64,000 nucleotides of DNA from Brevibacterium sp. 239c (GTDB taxonomy: Bacteria > Actinomycetota > Actinomycetes > Actinomycetales > Brevibacteriaceae): assembly GCF_900169365.1 (NCBI RefSeq), contig NZ_FXZH01000001.1, positions 1 to 64,000 of the forward strand, in the 5' to 3' direction. Of the stretch, positions 53,454-62,991 are shown in pieces. Under the pieces are notes generated by a model. It searched no databases and was not told the DNA's origin. It saw nothing but the letters and a program-made list of their open reading frames with translations. The first letter of the stretch is position 1. Each line of letters opens with the position of its first letter. The translations under genes and the position numbers were made by a program.

Positions 53454-54380
53454 TCAGCCCAACAGGGCTGCGATGATGACGAGAGTGGGCACCGCCAGCA
53501 CGGTCGTGATGAAGACCGCATCACGCATGAGTGCCTCGGACTGTCGGTACTGCATGGAGTAGATGTAGACGTTCTGCGCGGTCGGCAGCGCCGAGGTGAC
53601 GACGATGGCGAACAGGGCGATGCCGGAGTACCCCAGCAGGGGGCCGCCGATGATCCAGGCCAGAGCAGGCTGGATGACCTGTTTGCCGACCGTGATGTAC
53701 GTCAGCTGTTTCCTGGTTCCCGGAGCCGGCAGGGCCCACCCGTCCTTGAGCGAGATGCCGAAGGCCAGCAGCGCTCCGGGGACTGCGGTGGCGCCGATCA
53801 TGTCGATGGGCTCGAAGATGAAGCGCGGAAGCTCGAAACCCGTCGCCGAAGCGGCCACACCCGCGGCAGCACCCAGGACAATCGGGTTGCGGAGAATCTG
53901 GAGCACACCCGAATACCAGTGCTGATCAAGCTTCTTCTTCCCCGAAGCATCGAGGACGGCCATGCCGATGGGGGCGAGGATGAGCAACTGGAAGAGCAGC
54001 ACCGGTGCGACATATCCGATGTCGTGGAGCACATAGGCCGCGATCGGGATGCCGAGGTTGCCAATGTTGACGTAGCTGACGGCCCAGGCGGAGAACATTG
54101 CCTCGCCGGTGCTGCGTTTACGGATGTAGCGGGTGAGGACGAACAGGAGCGCACCCACAATCACGGCGGATCCGCCTGTGGCCAGGAGCGCCGTGTTGAA
54201 GATCAGCCCCAGGTCGGTGTCGGCAACAGTGACGTAGAGCAGGGTGGGAGTACCTGCATAGAAGACGAGTTTCGCGATGACCTGCTGCCCATTGGGCCCG
54301 AGGACCTCGGATCGTCCGAGCACGAATCCGACCAGGATGACACCTGCGATGACGGCGAAGCCTTCGAAAACAGCCAGCAT
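53454..54380 (-). CDS. AEC family transporter (auxin efflux carrier-like)
   Basis: A 308-residue transporter of the AEC family, with ten predicted membrane helices in two halves. The conserved crossover region is ILRNPIVLGAAAG in the middle and GPLLGYSGIALFAIVVTSALPTAQNVYIYS near the end, where the unwound helix and Pro-Thr/Ala-Gln-Asn motif lie. Bacterial members export or import small organic acids such as malate; the substrate here is unknown. It lies between two other membrane genes on the same strand without clear coupling. Confidence 0.88.
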   Translation of the reverse strand: MLAVFEGFAVIAGVILVGFVLGRSEVLGPNGQQVIAKLVFYAGTPTLLYVTVADTDLGLIFNTALLATGGSAVIVGALLFVLTRYIRKRSTGEAMFSAWAVSYVNIGNLGIPIAAYVLHDIGYVAPVLLFQLLILAPIGMAVLDASGKKKLDQHWYSGVLQILRNPIVLGAAAGVAASATGFELPRFIFEPIDMIGATAVPGALLAFGISLKDGWALPAPGTRKQLTYITVGKQVIQPALAWIIGGPLLGYSGIALFAIVVTSALPTAQNVYIYSMQYRQSEALMRDAVFITTVLAVPTLVIIAALLG

Positions 54381-54485
54381 GGGCTACCGGTGGTCCTCGC
54401 TTTCCGGATCAGTCGGCTTCGGCCGAGGCGCAGGGGGCGTGGTCTGGGCGCACTGCCGTGGCCAGACAGAGTGGGTTGTGTTTGC

Positions 54486-54803
54486 TCAGTCAGCTTCGAC
54501 GGAGTCGACAGCCACGTAGGCTGTCGCCGCCGTGACGGCAGCGACGCTGAGGACCGAAGGCCATGCACCGATCTTCTTCGCCAGAGGATGAGAGGCACCG
54601 AACCCGCCGAGGTAGCCCAAGGTCAGCGCTGTGCCGATGGGCCAGCCCTGCTTGGTGAACCAGGTCCGAGCGGCATAGGCGCCCGCTGCTGCGAGCACGA
54701 CACCGCCGAGAGGGCGGATCCCGGTCTCGCGGGCGGTCAGGAATCCGCCGACGAGGCCAACGGCGACAAGTGGGGCGGTCGAAACTTCACGTGCGTCCTT
54801 CAT
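54486..54803 (-). CDS. small membrane protein of unknown function
   Basis: A 105-residue protein with three or four hydrophobic stretches and many Gly and Ala residues (LVAVGLVGGFLTARETG, LAAAGAYAARTWF, LTLGYLGGFGASH). I do not recognise a family with certainty. The ATG at 54803 is 7 nt after TAAACT; an upstream ATG at 54866 gives an unconserved head that would overlap the next gene's end. Confidence 0.7.
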   Translation of the reverse strand: MKDAREVSTAPLVAVGLVGGFLTARETGIRPLGGVVLAAAGAYAARTWFTKQGWPIGTALTLGYLGGFGASHPLAKKIGAWPSVLSVAAVTAATAYVAVDSVEAD

Positions 54804-54862
54804 GAAGACCAGTTTAGGCAATGCCGGTCGGGAACTGGACGGCGGTCTCACAACGAGGAACC

Positions 54863-55213
54863 TCAATTGAGGGAGATCTTGATGACCGAGGCGATTCCGA
54901 GGGCCGCGATGAGGCAGGCCGAGCTTGTGAGGAAGAGGACCGCCCAGGGAGTAGGGCGACCCCGCTCAGCACGGATGGACACCGAGCCGAGGCGGTAGCG
55001 CCTGACCTGCAGAGCGATTGCGGCCATCGCCAATGCGATGCAGATGACGAAGACGATGACAGAGAGACCTTCGAACACATTGATCCACCGGATGAACAGC
55101 AGACTGACAACGGTCATCGTGAGGCTGGTGCGCAGCCAGGACTGAGTCGTTCGCTCCGGTTGCAGCCCAGGATCGGGGTGTGGCTGGGGCCGTCTGGGAC
55201 GCCGCGCGGTCAC
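54863..55213 (-). CDS. DUF202 family membrane protein, second copy
   Basis: A 116-residue protein of the DUF202/YidH type: a polar Pro-rich head, then PERTTQSWLRTSLTM, which matches the NERTFLSWIRTAL motif of the family, and three membrane helices. The GTG at 55213 overlaps the stop of the preceding DUF202 gene as GTGA and has GGAG 4-5 nt upstream, so the pair is translated together. Function is unknown. Confidence 0.82.
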   Translation of the reverse strand: MTARRPRRPQPHPDPGLQPERTTQSWLRTSLTMTVVSLLFIRWINVFEGLSVIVFVICIALAMAAIALQVRRYRLGSVSIRAERGRPTPWAVLFLTSSACLIAALGIASVIKISLN

Positions 55214-55590
55214 AGGACTCCGGCGAAGACCAGAACGAGGAGGCCAGCACCCAGCGCGGAGGCCAGACTGACGATAGGAATGATGAGGGGAAGTGGCAGC
55301 GAGGTCTTGTGGCGCATGGCCGACTCGATGCGGTGCCATCTGAAGGCGGCACCGGCGGCGAGGATGAACCCGATGACCATCAGCACGATCGACAGGGTCG
55401 CACGCAGTCCAGAGGTGAAGATCTCCGAGGTGAAGGCCTCGACCGCGATGCCACCGCCGATGAACGCCAAGGCTGTGCGGATCCAGGACAGGAACGTGCG
55501 TTCGTTGGCGAGGGTGAAACGAGGGTCGGGGTCCTCGCCGTCGGGAAACAACCGTCGGGCGATCCTGCTGCGAGAGTCATCGGGGGTCAC
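55210..55590 (-). CDS. DUF202 (YidH-like) membrane protein, first copy
   Basis: A 126-residue protein with the DUF202 signature LANERTFLSWIRTALAFIGGGIA at about 28-50 and three membrane helices in all. The GTG at 55590 lies 6 nt after TATCCT and has no Shine-Dalgarno sequence; earlier in-frame codons lie in the region opposite the dinB-like gene and are not conserved. It is the leader of a two-gene unit with the following DUF202 gene; the two probably form a heteromeric membrane complex (inference). Confidence 0.85.
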   Translation of the reverse strand: MTPDDSRSRIARRLFPDGEDPDPRFTLANERTFLSWIRTALAFIGGGIAVEAFTSEIFTSGLRATLSIVLMVIGFILAAGAAFRWHRIESAMRHKTSLPLPLIIPIVSLASALGAGLLVLVFAGVL

Positions 55591-55738
55591 GTATCGAGGA
55601 TAACTGGTGTGGTCGAATAGCGCGCCGAGGTTCCGCCGTGCGGCGGAATAGTTCTTCCATCGGGCGGATGGGAGATATTCGTGGTGGATCGCCGCGAAGG
55701 ACCTACCCTTCTTCCCGAGGGTGCGGCAGACTAAAAGC

Positions 55739-56326
55739 ATGGCCCGCGACGATGCGATGAAGACGATACTCAAGAACCACCTGCAGGCATGCCGCAATGA
55801 TCTGACGTGGAAGCTCACCGGACTCAGTGAACGCGACCTGCGGCTGCCGCAGACGGCCACGGGGCTCAATCTCGCAGGCATCGTCAAACACATGGCGAAT
55901 GTGGAGATCGGGTACTTCGGTGACACCTTCGGCAGACCTTGGCCACATCCCGGTGAGGCCATCACCGATGCGCAGTTCGAGGCCGACCCACAAGTCGACT
56001 GGTACGCGGCAGAGGGCGAAACTGTGGACTCCATCCTCGACTTCTACCGACGTGTGTGGGACTTCGCCGACGAGACGATCGATACCCACGCGCTCGAGGC
56101 GCAGGGCACGGTTCCCCATTGGCAGGCTGAGAAGGCTGCGGTGTCTCTGCAGCAGATCATGGTGCACGTCATTGTCGACCTTGCGAGGCATGTGGGTCAG
56201 GCCGACATCGTGCGCGAGAGCATCGATGGGAAGGTCGGACTCACCCCTCGCAGTCCGAACATGCCCGAGGGTCAGGACTGGGAGGCCTACCTTGCCAAGC
56301 TGCGGGCGCTGGCCGACAACGACTGA
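55739..56326 (+). CDS. DinB family protein (DUF664-like)
   Basis: A 195-residue four-helix-bundle protein of the DinB/YfiT-like metalloenzyme group. Metal-binding histidines are seen at the expected places: NLAGIVKHMANVEIGYFG (first His near 47) and a later QIMVHVIVDLARHVGQADIVRE with two His (about 139 and 147). Members include bacillithiol- or mycothiol-dependent transferases; in an actinobacterium a mycothiol-linked role is plausible but unproved. The ATG at 55739 has no Shine-Dalgarno sequence. It is divergent from the DUF202 pair. Confidence 0.87.
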   Translation: MARDDAMKTILKNHLQACRNDLTWKLTGLSERDLRLPQTATGLNLAGIVKHMANVEIGYFGDTFGRPWPHPGEAITDAQFEADPQVDWYAAEGETVDSILDFYRRVWDFADETIDTHALEAQGTVPHWQAEKAAVSLQQIMVHVIVDLARHVGQADIVRESIDGKVGLTPRSPNMPEGQDWEAYLAKLRALADND

Positions 56327-56397
56327 GCAGTGGGTGGCCAATAGCGCCTGAGCACCTGCAGGCACGCGGCAGCCGGACGGGTCCAGACACCGAGGAT

Positions 56398-56416
56398 CTC
56401 CGCCTCGGCGGGGCAG
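56398..56416. repeat. interspersed GC-rich palindromic repeat, copy 4
   Basis: CTCCGCCTCGGCGGGGCAG lies between the dinB-like gene and hrpA, ending 5 bp before a TAAGCT box. It shares the CCTCGGCG core with the copies at 14311, 38850 and 50381. Confidence 0.45.
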
Positions 56417-56436
56417 ACGTTAAGCTGGGAACTGAA

Positions 56437-59400
56437 ATGGCACATGAGAACTCAGCATCGTCGAGCCCGGACACGGGCAACTCGACCCCGCGGACGGATA
56501 CGCCGTCACCACGCCCGGGCACACAGCCACCGCGTCAGGGCTCAAAGACCTCGCGCAAGGGCTCCCAAGTCCCAGACAAAGACAGTCACACCGTGGGCAA
56601 GGACGCACGATCCGCCAAGCGCTCACCTCGGCGGAAGAATGAGCGACGCAAGAACACCGGCGCCTCTCACCGTGAACGTCGGGCTCGGCTGACGGCAGCC
56701 CGGCAGTCCCGGTCTGTCGACGTCACCTACCCGGCGAACCTGCCGGTCTCGGCCGCCAAAGACGAGATCGCCACGGCCATCCGAGACAACCAGGTCGTCA
56801 TCGTCGCCGGCGAGACGGGATCGGGAAAGACCACCCAGCTGCCCAAGATCTGCCTCGAACTGGGGCTGGGAGTCAACGGACTGATCGGGCACACGCAGCC
56901 TCGGCGAATCGCTGCCAGGACCGTGGCCGATCGCATCGCCGACGAACTCGGTGAGGATCTCGGCGGGACCATCGGCTACCAGGTGCGATTTACCGCGCAG
57001 GTCGCGGATTCGACCCGGGTCAAGGTCATGACCGACGGCATCCTGCTCTCCGAACTGTCCCGGGACAAGCTGCTGCGCGACTACGAAGTCATCATCATCG
57101 ATGAAGCGCACGAACGCAGCCTCAACATCGACTTCCTCCTCGGCTCACTCAAAGAAGTGATGGGCAGACGGCCCGAGCTCAAGGTCATCATCACCTCGGC
57201 GACCATTGACCCGCAGTCCTTCGCCGCGCACTTCGATGACGCTCCGATCATCGAGGTCGCCGGCCGAACCTATCCGGTCGAGGTGCGCTACCGCCCACTT
57301 GTCGACGACTACGAAGAAGACGGCGACGACGGTCCAGAGGAATCCGGGAGCTACGAAACGGGGCCCGAGGAACAGACCGAGGGCATCATCGCCGCCTTCG
57401 ACGAACTCAGCGCAGAAGAACCCGGCGACATCCTCGTCTTCCTCTCCGGGGAACGCGAGATCCGCGATACCGCCGAAGCCCTCGAGGCTCATGTGCGCAA
57501 ACGTCCGCGTCTGAGCAACTGGGAAGTCGTGCCGCTCTTCGCCCGACTCTCCGCCGGCGAACAGCAGAAGGTCTTCAAACCTCACTCCAGACCCCGCCTC
57601 GTGCTGGCCACGAACGTCGCCGAAACCTCGTTGACGGTGCCTGGCATCAAATACGTAATCGACGTCGGCACCGCCCGCATCTCCCGATACTCCAACCGCA
57701 CCCGAGTCCAGCGACTGCCGATCGAACGCATCTCCCAGGCGAGCGCGAATCAGCGCAAGGGCAGGTCGGGTCGAACCAGCGACGGCATCTGCATCCGCCT
57801 GTATTCCCAAGACGACTTCGAGTCGCGACCCGAGTTCACCGACCCGGAGATCCTGCGCACCAACCTCGCCAGCGTCATCCTGCAGATGACAGACCTGGGG
57901 TTCGCTTCCAGTGACAAGGAGATCCTCGAGTTCCCGTTCCTCACCCCACCGGAGGCCAAGGCCGTTCGCGACGGACGCACCATGCTCTCCGAACTGGGGG
58001 CTCTGACCAGCGATAAGGCCGGAACGATCACGGTCACCCCGACCGGTCGACAGTTGTCCCTGCTCCCGATCGATCCGAGGCTGGCGCGCATGGTCATCGC
58101 CGGCGCCGAGGCGGGATGTGGGGGAGAGGTCACCGTCATCGTGGCCGCACTGTCCATTCAGGACCCCCGCGAACGACCTACCGAGGTGCGCGCGGCCGCC
58201 GATGAGAAGCACGCCCGCTTCACCCACCCGGGCAGCGACTTCCTGTCCTACCTCAACCTGTGGAACTACCTCGACGACCAGCAGTCGGCGCTGACGAGTT
58301 CGAAGTTCCGCCGCCAATGCAGGGCCGAGTTCCTCAACTTCGTGCGCATCCGCGAATGGCAGGACCTCGTCGGCCAGCTGCGCTCTTTGCTCGGCTCCTC
58401 CGGCATCCGTGTCAACAAGTCGGTGTGGCGCCCGGTCGAGGCGTCTGCTGCCGACGCATCGGCGTCGCCGGCAAAGGCTTCCGGGCCTCAGACGAGCACG
58501 TCGAACACTGCCGCTGCTCCGACGAGCTCGAAGAGCGCCAACGGCAAGGTCGGATTCGCCGAACTCAGCGCACAGAAACGCAGTGCGAAGAAGAACGGCG
58601 GGCAGGATGCGGAGAAGGACTCCGGACAGAGTGCTGCAAGCGCGAGACTCGACCCTCATGCCGCGGCTATCCACCGGGCACTGCTGACGGGGCTGCTGTC
58701 GATGATCGGTGCCCGGTCCGAACGCAACAAGGACTATCAGGGAGCCCGAGGTACCCGCTTCGCGATCTTCCCCGGATCGGGTCTGTTCAAGAAGAAGCCC
58801 GACTTCGTCATGGCCGCCGAACTCGTCGAAACCTCCAGACTGTGGGCCCGTACCGTTTCAGCGATCGAACCCGACTGGGTTGTCGAAGCAGCCGGTGATC
58901 TGGTGACCAGACAGTATTCGGACCCGCACTGGTCGAAGAAGGCCGGCGGTTCGATGGTCTACGAGAAGATCTCGCTCTACGGCGTCACTCTCGTCTCTGA
59001 CAGGCGGGTCGGCTATGGGACCTTCGACCAGGAGGCTGCACGGGACATGTTCATCCGCAAGGGCCTCATCGAAGGTGACTGGCACGAACGCTTCGGATTC
59101 CTCGAACACAATGTGACGGTCATCGATGAGGCAGAAGCGCTCGCCTCACGCACACGTAACCGCAGGGTCCTGGACCAGGACGATGCGCTCTTCGAGTTCT
59201 ACGATGAACGGATTCCTGCCACAATCACCTCGGCGGCGGACTTCCGTGCCTGGTGGAAGAAGCAGAAGCGTCGCGATTCGCATCTGCTGGATCTGAACAC
59301 GTCGATCCTGCTCAGCGACGACAGCGAGGAACTCACCGCCTCGGTGGCCGACGATTTCCCGATGGAATGGGAACTGGTCGACGGTTCGATGGCGAAGCTG

Positions 59401-60762
59401 AGGTATTCCTTCGAACCCGGCAGCACCGAGGACGGGGTGACCGTCGAACTCCCGGCAGCGTCCGTGCCCCTGGTGGATTCCGATGAGTTCTCCTGGCAGG
59501 TCCCGGGCCTGCGTGAGGAACTCGTCGCCGCCTACATCCGGTCGCTTCCGAAGAACAAGCGCCGCTATTTCGTACCCGCGCCTGACGTCGCCCGCGACAT
59601 CCTGCCCATGCTCATTCCCTACCGCGGGGCTCTGCCCGAGGTGCTCGCCGCTCACCTGAGCGAACGTGCAGGCGGGGGAGGCCTGAACGACCTGGTTCCC
59701 ATTACCGTGACCGCCGCGGACTTCGACGAAGATCGTATTCCGCCGCACCTGCGGATCCGCTTCCGCGTCATCGACGGGACCACAACAGTGGGTATCGGCG
59801 AGGACCTGACCAAGCTGACGGCGACGGCGAAACCTCAGGTGCGCAGGGCCCGGGCGAAGCAGGTCTCGTTCAATGCTAAGACGGGACTCACCTCATGGTC
59901 GTTCGGCACGCTGACCAGCCCGGACGAGGCTGAAGTCGGGGCTGTGCCCGGGTTGGTCGACCGTGGAACCAGCGTCGACCTCGTTGCCTTCGACACGGCT
60001 GCCCAGGCCCGTTTGGCCTCACGCGAGGGGCTCATCACCCTGTTGGGCCTGCGCACGAACGAGGCACTGAAATACCTGCGAGAAGGACTGACGACCGATG
60101 AGAAACTCGTCCTCGCCGGTCACCAGCAGTCCTCGGACGAAATGCTCCACGCCCTCATCAGGGCAGGAATCCGCAGCGTCGTCGAGACCGAGCTGGGTGC
60201 TGCTGAGACCAGCTGGGTGGCAGATGCCGGAGAGTTCGGGAAGCTGGAAGCCGCGATGCACGCGGTCCTGACCGACATGTGCTCGAACCTGCTGCCTCAT
60301 CTGATGAAGGCACTGCGGTCCACCACCGAACTCGACCGGCGCGTATCAAGGGCCTCATCGTTGGCGATCCTGTCCAACCTGGCAGATGTGCAGACATGGC
60401 GGGGAGCACGAGTCACAGGTGAGTCGGTGGCCGCGATGACCGGGCAGATGCTCCGCGATCTGCCCCGGTGGGTGCAGACTGAGGTAGTCCGCATCGATGG
60501 AATGCAGAACTCGCCGATGCGCGACAAGCAGCTCATGGACCGTATCAGCGGCAGCAGCGACGCCGTGTTGAAGAAGGTCGGCAACAGGTTCCCCGAGCTG
60601 GCCAAAGCGAATTGGTCACGGATCGTGGTCTCGGTGCCCAGTGAGTGGCGGGACGTGATCATCATGCTCGAGGAGCTGCGCGTCAGCCTCTACGCGAATT
60701 CGCTGGGAACTGCCCACCCGGTGTCGGAGAAGAGGATCGCGAAGGCACTCGCACAACTGTGA
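56437..60762 (+). CDS. hrpA: ATP-dependent RNA helicase HrpA
   Basis: A 1441-residue DEAH-box RNA helicase, longer than the roughly 1300 residues of E. coli HrpA, which rescues stalled ribosomes. Walker A is GETGSGKTTQ (about 125-134), DEAH is at about 222-225, SAT follows, and motif VI is QRKGRSGRTSDG near 435. The HA2/OB part and a C-terminal DUF3418 region complete it. The extra length comes from a charged, repetitive head of about 100 residues and a Ser/Ala/Lys-rich insert at about 668-741. The ATG has only GGGA upstream at 7-10 nt; TAAGCT lies 10 nt before it, so the leader would be about 4 nt. Confidence 0.94.
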   Translation: MAHENSASSSPDTGNSTPRTDTPSPRPGTQPPRQGSKTSRKGSQVPDKDSHTVGKDARSAKRSPRRKNERRKNTGASHRERRARLTAARQSRSVDVTYPANLPVSAAKDEIATAIRDNQVVIVAGETGSGKTTQLPKICLELGLGVNGLIGHTQPRRIAARTVADRIADELGEDLGGTIGYQVRFTAQVADSTRVKVMTDGILLSELSRDKLLRDYEVIIIDEAHERSLNIDFLLGSLKEVMGRRPELKVIITSATIDPQSFAAHFDDAPIIEVAGRTYPVEVRYRPLVDDYEEDGDDGPEESGSYETGPEEQTEGIIAAFDELSAEEPGDILVFLSGEREIRDTAEALEAHVRKRPRLSNWEVVPLFARLSAGEQQKVFKPHSRPRLVLATNVAETSLTVPGIKYVIDVGTARISRYSNRTRVQRLPIERISQASANQRKGRSGRTSDGICIRLYSQDDFESRPEFTDPEILRTNLASVILQMTDLGFASSDKEILEFPFLTPPEAKAVRDGRTMLSELGALTSDKAGTITVTPTGRQLSLLPIDPRLARMVIAGAEAGCGGEVTVIVAALSIQDPRERPTEVRAAADEKHARFTHPGSDFLSYLNLWNYLDDQQSALTSSKFRRQCRAEFLNFVRIREWQDLVGQLRSLLGSSGIRVNKSVWRPVEASAADASASPAKASGPQTSTSNTAAAPTSSKSANGKVGFAELSAQKRSAKKNGGQDAEKDSGQSAASARLDPHAAAIHRALLTGLLSMIGARSERNKDYQGARGTRFAIFPGSGLFKKKPDFVMAAELVETSRLWARTVSAIEPDWVVEAAGDLVTRQYSDPHWSKKAGGSMVYEKISLYGVTLVSDRRVGYGTFDQEAARDMFIRKGLIEGDWHERFGFLEHNVTVIDEAEALASRTRNRRVLDQDDALFEFYDERIPATITSAADFRAWWKKQKRRDSHLLDLNTSILLSDDSEELTASVADDFPMEWELVDGSMAKLRYSFEPGSTEDGVTVELPAASVPLVDSDEFSWQVPGLREELVAAYIRSLPKNKRRYFVPAPDVARDILPMLIPYRGALPEVLAAHLSERAGGGGLNDLVPITVTAADFDEDRIPPHLRIRFRVIDGTTTVGIGEDLTKLTATAKPQVRRARAKQVSFNAKTGLTSWSFGTLTSPDEAEVGAVPGLVDRGTSVDLVAFDTAAQARLASREGLITLLGLRTNEALKYLREGLTTDEKLVLAGHQQSSDEMLHALIRAGIRSVVETELGAAETSWVADAGEFGKLEAAMHAVLTDMCSNLLPHLMKALRSTTELDRRVSRASSLAILSNLADVQTWRGARVTGESVAAMTGQMLRDLPRWVQTEVVRIDGMQNSPMRDKQLMDRISGSSDAVLKKVGNRFPELAKANWSRIVVSVPSEWRDVIIMLEELRVSLYANSLGTAHPVSEKRIAKALAQL

Positions 60763-60787
60763 TGGGTCGCGGCGCTGAGAGTTGCGG

Positions 60788-61162
60788 CTAGGCGGGGCCG
60801 GAGGTGAAGTAGCCGGCGAACAACCACCAGATGGGGAGGACCGCGGCGGCGAGGAATGCGGCGACAGACCACCAGATACGCCATTTCCACGTCCGTCGGC
60901 GGGTCCCGACGAAGAGGAACACGAGGTAGAAGACAAGGCAGAACGCGCCTGAGAGACTGAGCATCACCATGCTGAAGGCCTCCCACCCGGATGTCCCGAG
61001 GTCGAAGAGGTAACTGGTGACTTGACCGATCTCGAGCGAAAACTTGAGCGCGTACACCAGGGCAGGGATGCCGAGGATCGCCGCGAAAATCAGCGGCAGG
61101 GCCTTGAGCAGGCGTTCCCTCGGTTCGGAGCGTCCGGCGTATTCAACAAATTCCTCATTCAT
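60788..61162 (-). CDS. small membrane protein of unknown function
   Basis: A 124-residue protein with three membrane helices (about 20-38, 62-86 and 96-118), a basic loop RRRTWKWR before the last, and an acidic start (NEEFVEYAGRSEPRERL). I recognise no family. ATG codons at 61162 and 61168 are both possible; TATGCT lies 8 nt before the first of these. It converges on hrpA and is divergent from prfC. Confidence 0.7.
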   Translation of the reverse strand: MNEEFVEYAGRSEPRERLLKALPLIFAAILGIPALVYALKFSLEIGQVTSYLFDLGTSGWEAFSMVMLSLSGAFCLVFYLVFLFVGTRRRTWKWRIWWSVAAFLAAAVLPIWWLFAGYFTSGPA

Positions 61163-61289
61163 CGCCATCCAGCATAAACGCGAAATCCGACAAGACGCTG
61201 GACACCCCGCGGAGCCGACCGCGCACACTAACCACAACTGTGACTGACCGGACACCCGTTCAACGACAGAAGAGAGATAAGATGTTTTG

Positions 61290-62882
61290 GTGACTTCTGG
61301 CCAGTATTCTGACAAGGACATTCGAACCGAGGCGGCTCGCCGCCGGACGTTCGCTGTCATTTCGCACCCCGACGCGGGTAAATCGACGACCACCGAGGCG
61401 CTCGCACTGCACGCACGAGCCATCGGCAAGGCCGGCGCCACCCATGGCAAGGCCGGCCGCCGCGCCACTGTCTCCGACTGGATGAAGATGGAGCAGGACC
61501 GCGGCATCTCGATCTCCTCAGCGGCGCTGCAGTTCGAGTATCGGGATGCGGTCTTCAACCTCGTCGACACCCCGGGTCACGCGGACTTCTCCGAGGACAC
61601 CTATCGAGTACTCTCCGCCGTCGACTGTGCCGTGATGCTCATCGACGCAGCCAAGGGCCTCGAAGCGCAGACCATGAAACTCTTCGAAGTCTGTGCCCAC
61701 CGCAACATCCCGATCATCACCGTGATCAACAAATGGGACCGTGCCGGTCTCGACGCGCTGGAGCTCATGGATGAGGTCCAGGAACGCACCGGACTCCTGC
61801 CCACCCCGCTGACCTGGCCTGTTGGCCAGTCCGGTGACTTCAGGGGAGTCCTTGACCGTCTCACCGGTGACTACACGAAGTACGACCGCACCAATGCCGG
61901 TGCCACCATCGCCGGCGAAGAGACCTATGGCGCGGACAAAGCCGTCGAGCTCGAAGGCGATGCCTGGCAGACTGCTGTCGACGAATCCGATCTTCTCGAC
62001 ATGGAGGATCAGAACCACGATCAGGAGACGTTCCTGGCCGGCAAGTCGACCCCGGTGATGTTCGCCTCGGCGGTGCTCAACTTCGGTATCCACAAACTCC
62101 TCGACATGCTCGTCGACCTGGCGCCCGCGGCAGAGGCGCGTCTGGATAAGAACGATGTGCCGCGCGACGTGGCCGATCCGTTCTCCGGATTCGTCTTCAA
62201 AGTCCAGGCAGGCATGGACTCCAACCACCGTGACCGGCTGGCCTACATTCGAGTCTGCTCCGGTGTCTTCGAACGCGGTTCCGTGCTCACCCACGCCGCG
62301 ACCGGCAAACCCTTCGCTACGAAGTATGCGCAGCAGGTCTTCGGCCGTGACCGCGACGTCGTCGATGAAGCCTTCCCAGGAGACGTCGTCGGACTGGTCA
62401 ACGCCAGTGCACTGCGGGTGGGCGATTCGCTCTACCTGGACAAGAAGGTCGAATTCCCCGGCATTCCGACGTTCTCTCCCGAACACTTCATGGTCATCAA
62501 GGCCAAGGACTCCTCGAAGTACAAGCAGTTCCGCCGCGGTATCGAACAGCTCGACCACGAAGGAGTCATTCAGGTGCTTCGCTCTGACCTGCGCGGTGAC
62601 CAGGCCCCGGTTCTCGGAGCCGTTGGACCGATGCAGTTCGAGGTCGCCGAGGACCGGATGAACAACGAATTCCACGCGCCCTGTTCGCTGGAGCGCCTCA
62701 ACTTCTCCTTGGCTCGGCGCACCACACCAGAATGCGTGCCGACGCTGGCGAGGGAACGATCAGTTGAAGTTCTGCACCGCTCTGACGGTGAGCTGCTCGC
62801 CCTGTTCTCAGACAGGTGGCGCCTCCAAGGCGTGCAGAAGAATCATCCGGATCTGGTTTTGGAACCGCTCGTCGTCAGCTGA
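61290..62882 (+). CDS. prfC: peptide chain release factor 3
   Basis: A GTPase that removes RF1 and RF2 from the ribosome after termination. The 530-residue length equals that of E. coli RF3. GTPase motifs: G1 SHPDAGKST, switch region GISISSAALQFEY, G3 DTPGHADFSEDTYR and G4 NKWD; domain III ends with the DRMNNEFHAPCSLERLN block. The GTG at 61290 is 6 nt after TAAGAT and lacks a Shine-Dalgarno sequence. RF3 is patchily distributed among bacteria, so its presence is a trait worth noting for this lineage. Confidence 0.95.
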   Translation: MTSGQYSDKDIRTEAARRRTFAVISHPDAGKSTTTEALALHARAIGKAGATHGKAGRRATVSDWMKMEQDRGISISSAALQFEYRDAVFNLVDTPGHADFSEDTYRVLSAVDCAVMLIDAAKGLEAQTMKLFEVCAHRNIPIITVINKWDRAGLDALELMDEVQERTGLLPTPLTWPVGQSGDFRGVLDRLTGDYTKYDRTNAGATIAGEETYGADKAVELEGDAWQTAVDESDLLDMEDQNHDQETFLAGKSTPVMFASAVLNFGIHKLLDMLVDLAPAAEARLDKNDVPRDVADPFSGFVFKVQAGMDSNHRDRLAYIRVCSGVFERGSVLTHAATGKPFATKYAQQVFGRDRDVVDEAFPGDVVGLVNASALRVGDSLYLDKKVEFPGIPTFSPEHFMVIKAKDSSKYKQFRRGIEQLDHEGVIQVLRSDLRGDQAPVLGAVGPMQFEVAEDRMNNEFHAPCSLERLNFSLARRTTPECVPTLARERSVEVLHRSDGELLALFSDRWRLQGVQKNHPDLVLEPLVVS

Positions 62883-62936
62883 GCCCACACACCGCGATCG
62901 GCAGGGGAATAAACTTCCGCCGATCACACGTTCGTC

Positions 62937-62980
62937 GTTTCGACGAGGACGTCTCGCCGTTTTGACGAGGACATTAAGAT
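62937..62980 (+). promoter_or_regulatory. ino1 promoter with paired operator repeats
   Basis: GTTTCGACGAGGAC (62937-62950) and GTTTTGACGAGGAC (62959-62972) are direct repeats 22 bp apart, two helical turns, and end just before TAAGAT (62975-62980), a likely -10 box. They fit a dimeric regulator bound on one face over the promoter. Confidence 0.6.
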
Positions 62981-62991
62981 GAATAGTCGGG

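Noticed and set aside
53160-54998. 612-codon open frame on the plus strand
   Set aside because: It is antisense to the DUF1461, AEC and small membrane genes, which have clear domains and helices; its translation is charged low-complexity typical of the opposite strand of GC-rich genes.
57145-58674. 509-codon open frame on the minus strand
   Set aside because: It lies entirely opposite hrpA, whose helicase motifs are intact; no motif or start signal supports the antisense frame.
61518-62675. 385-codon open frame on the minus strand
   Set aside because: It is antisense to prfC and has no recognisable domain.
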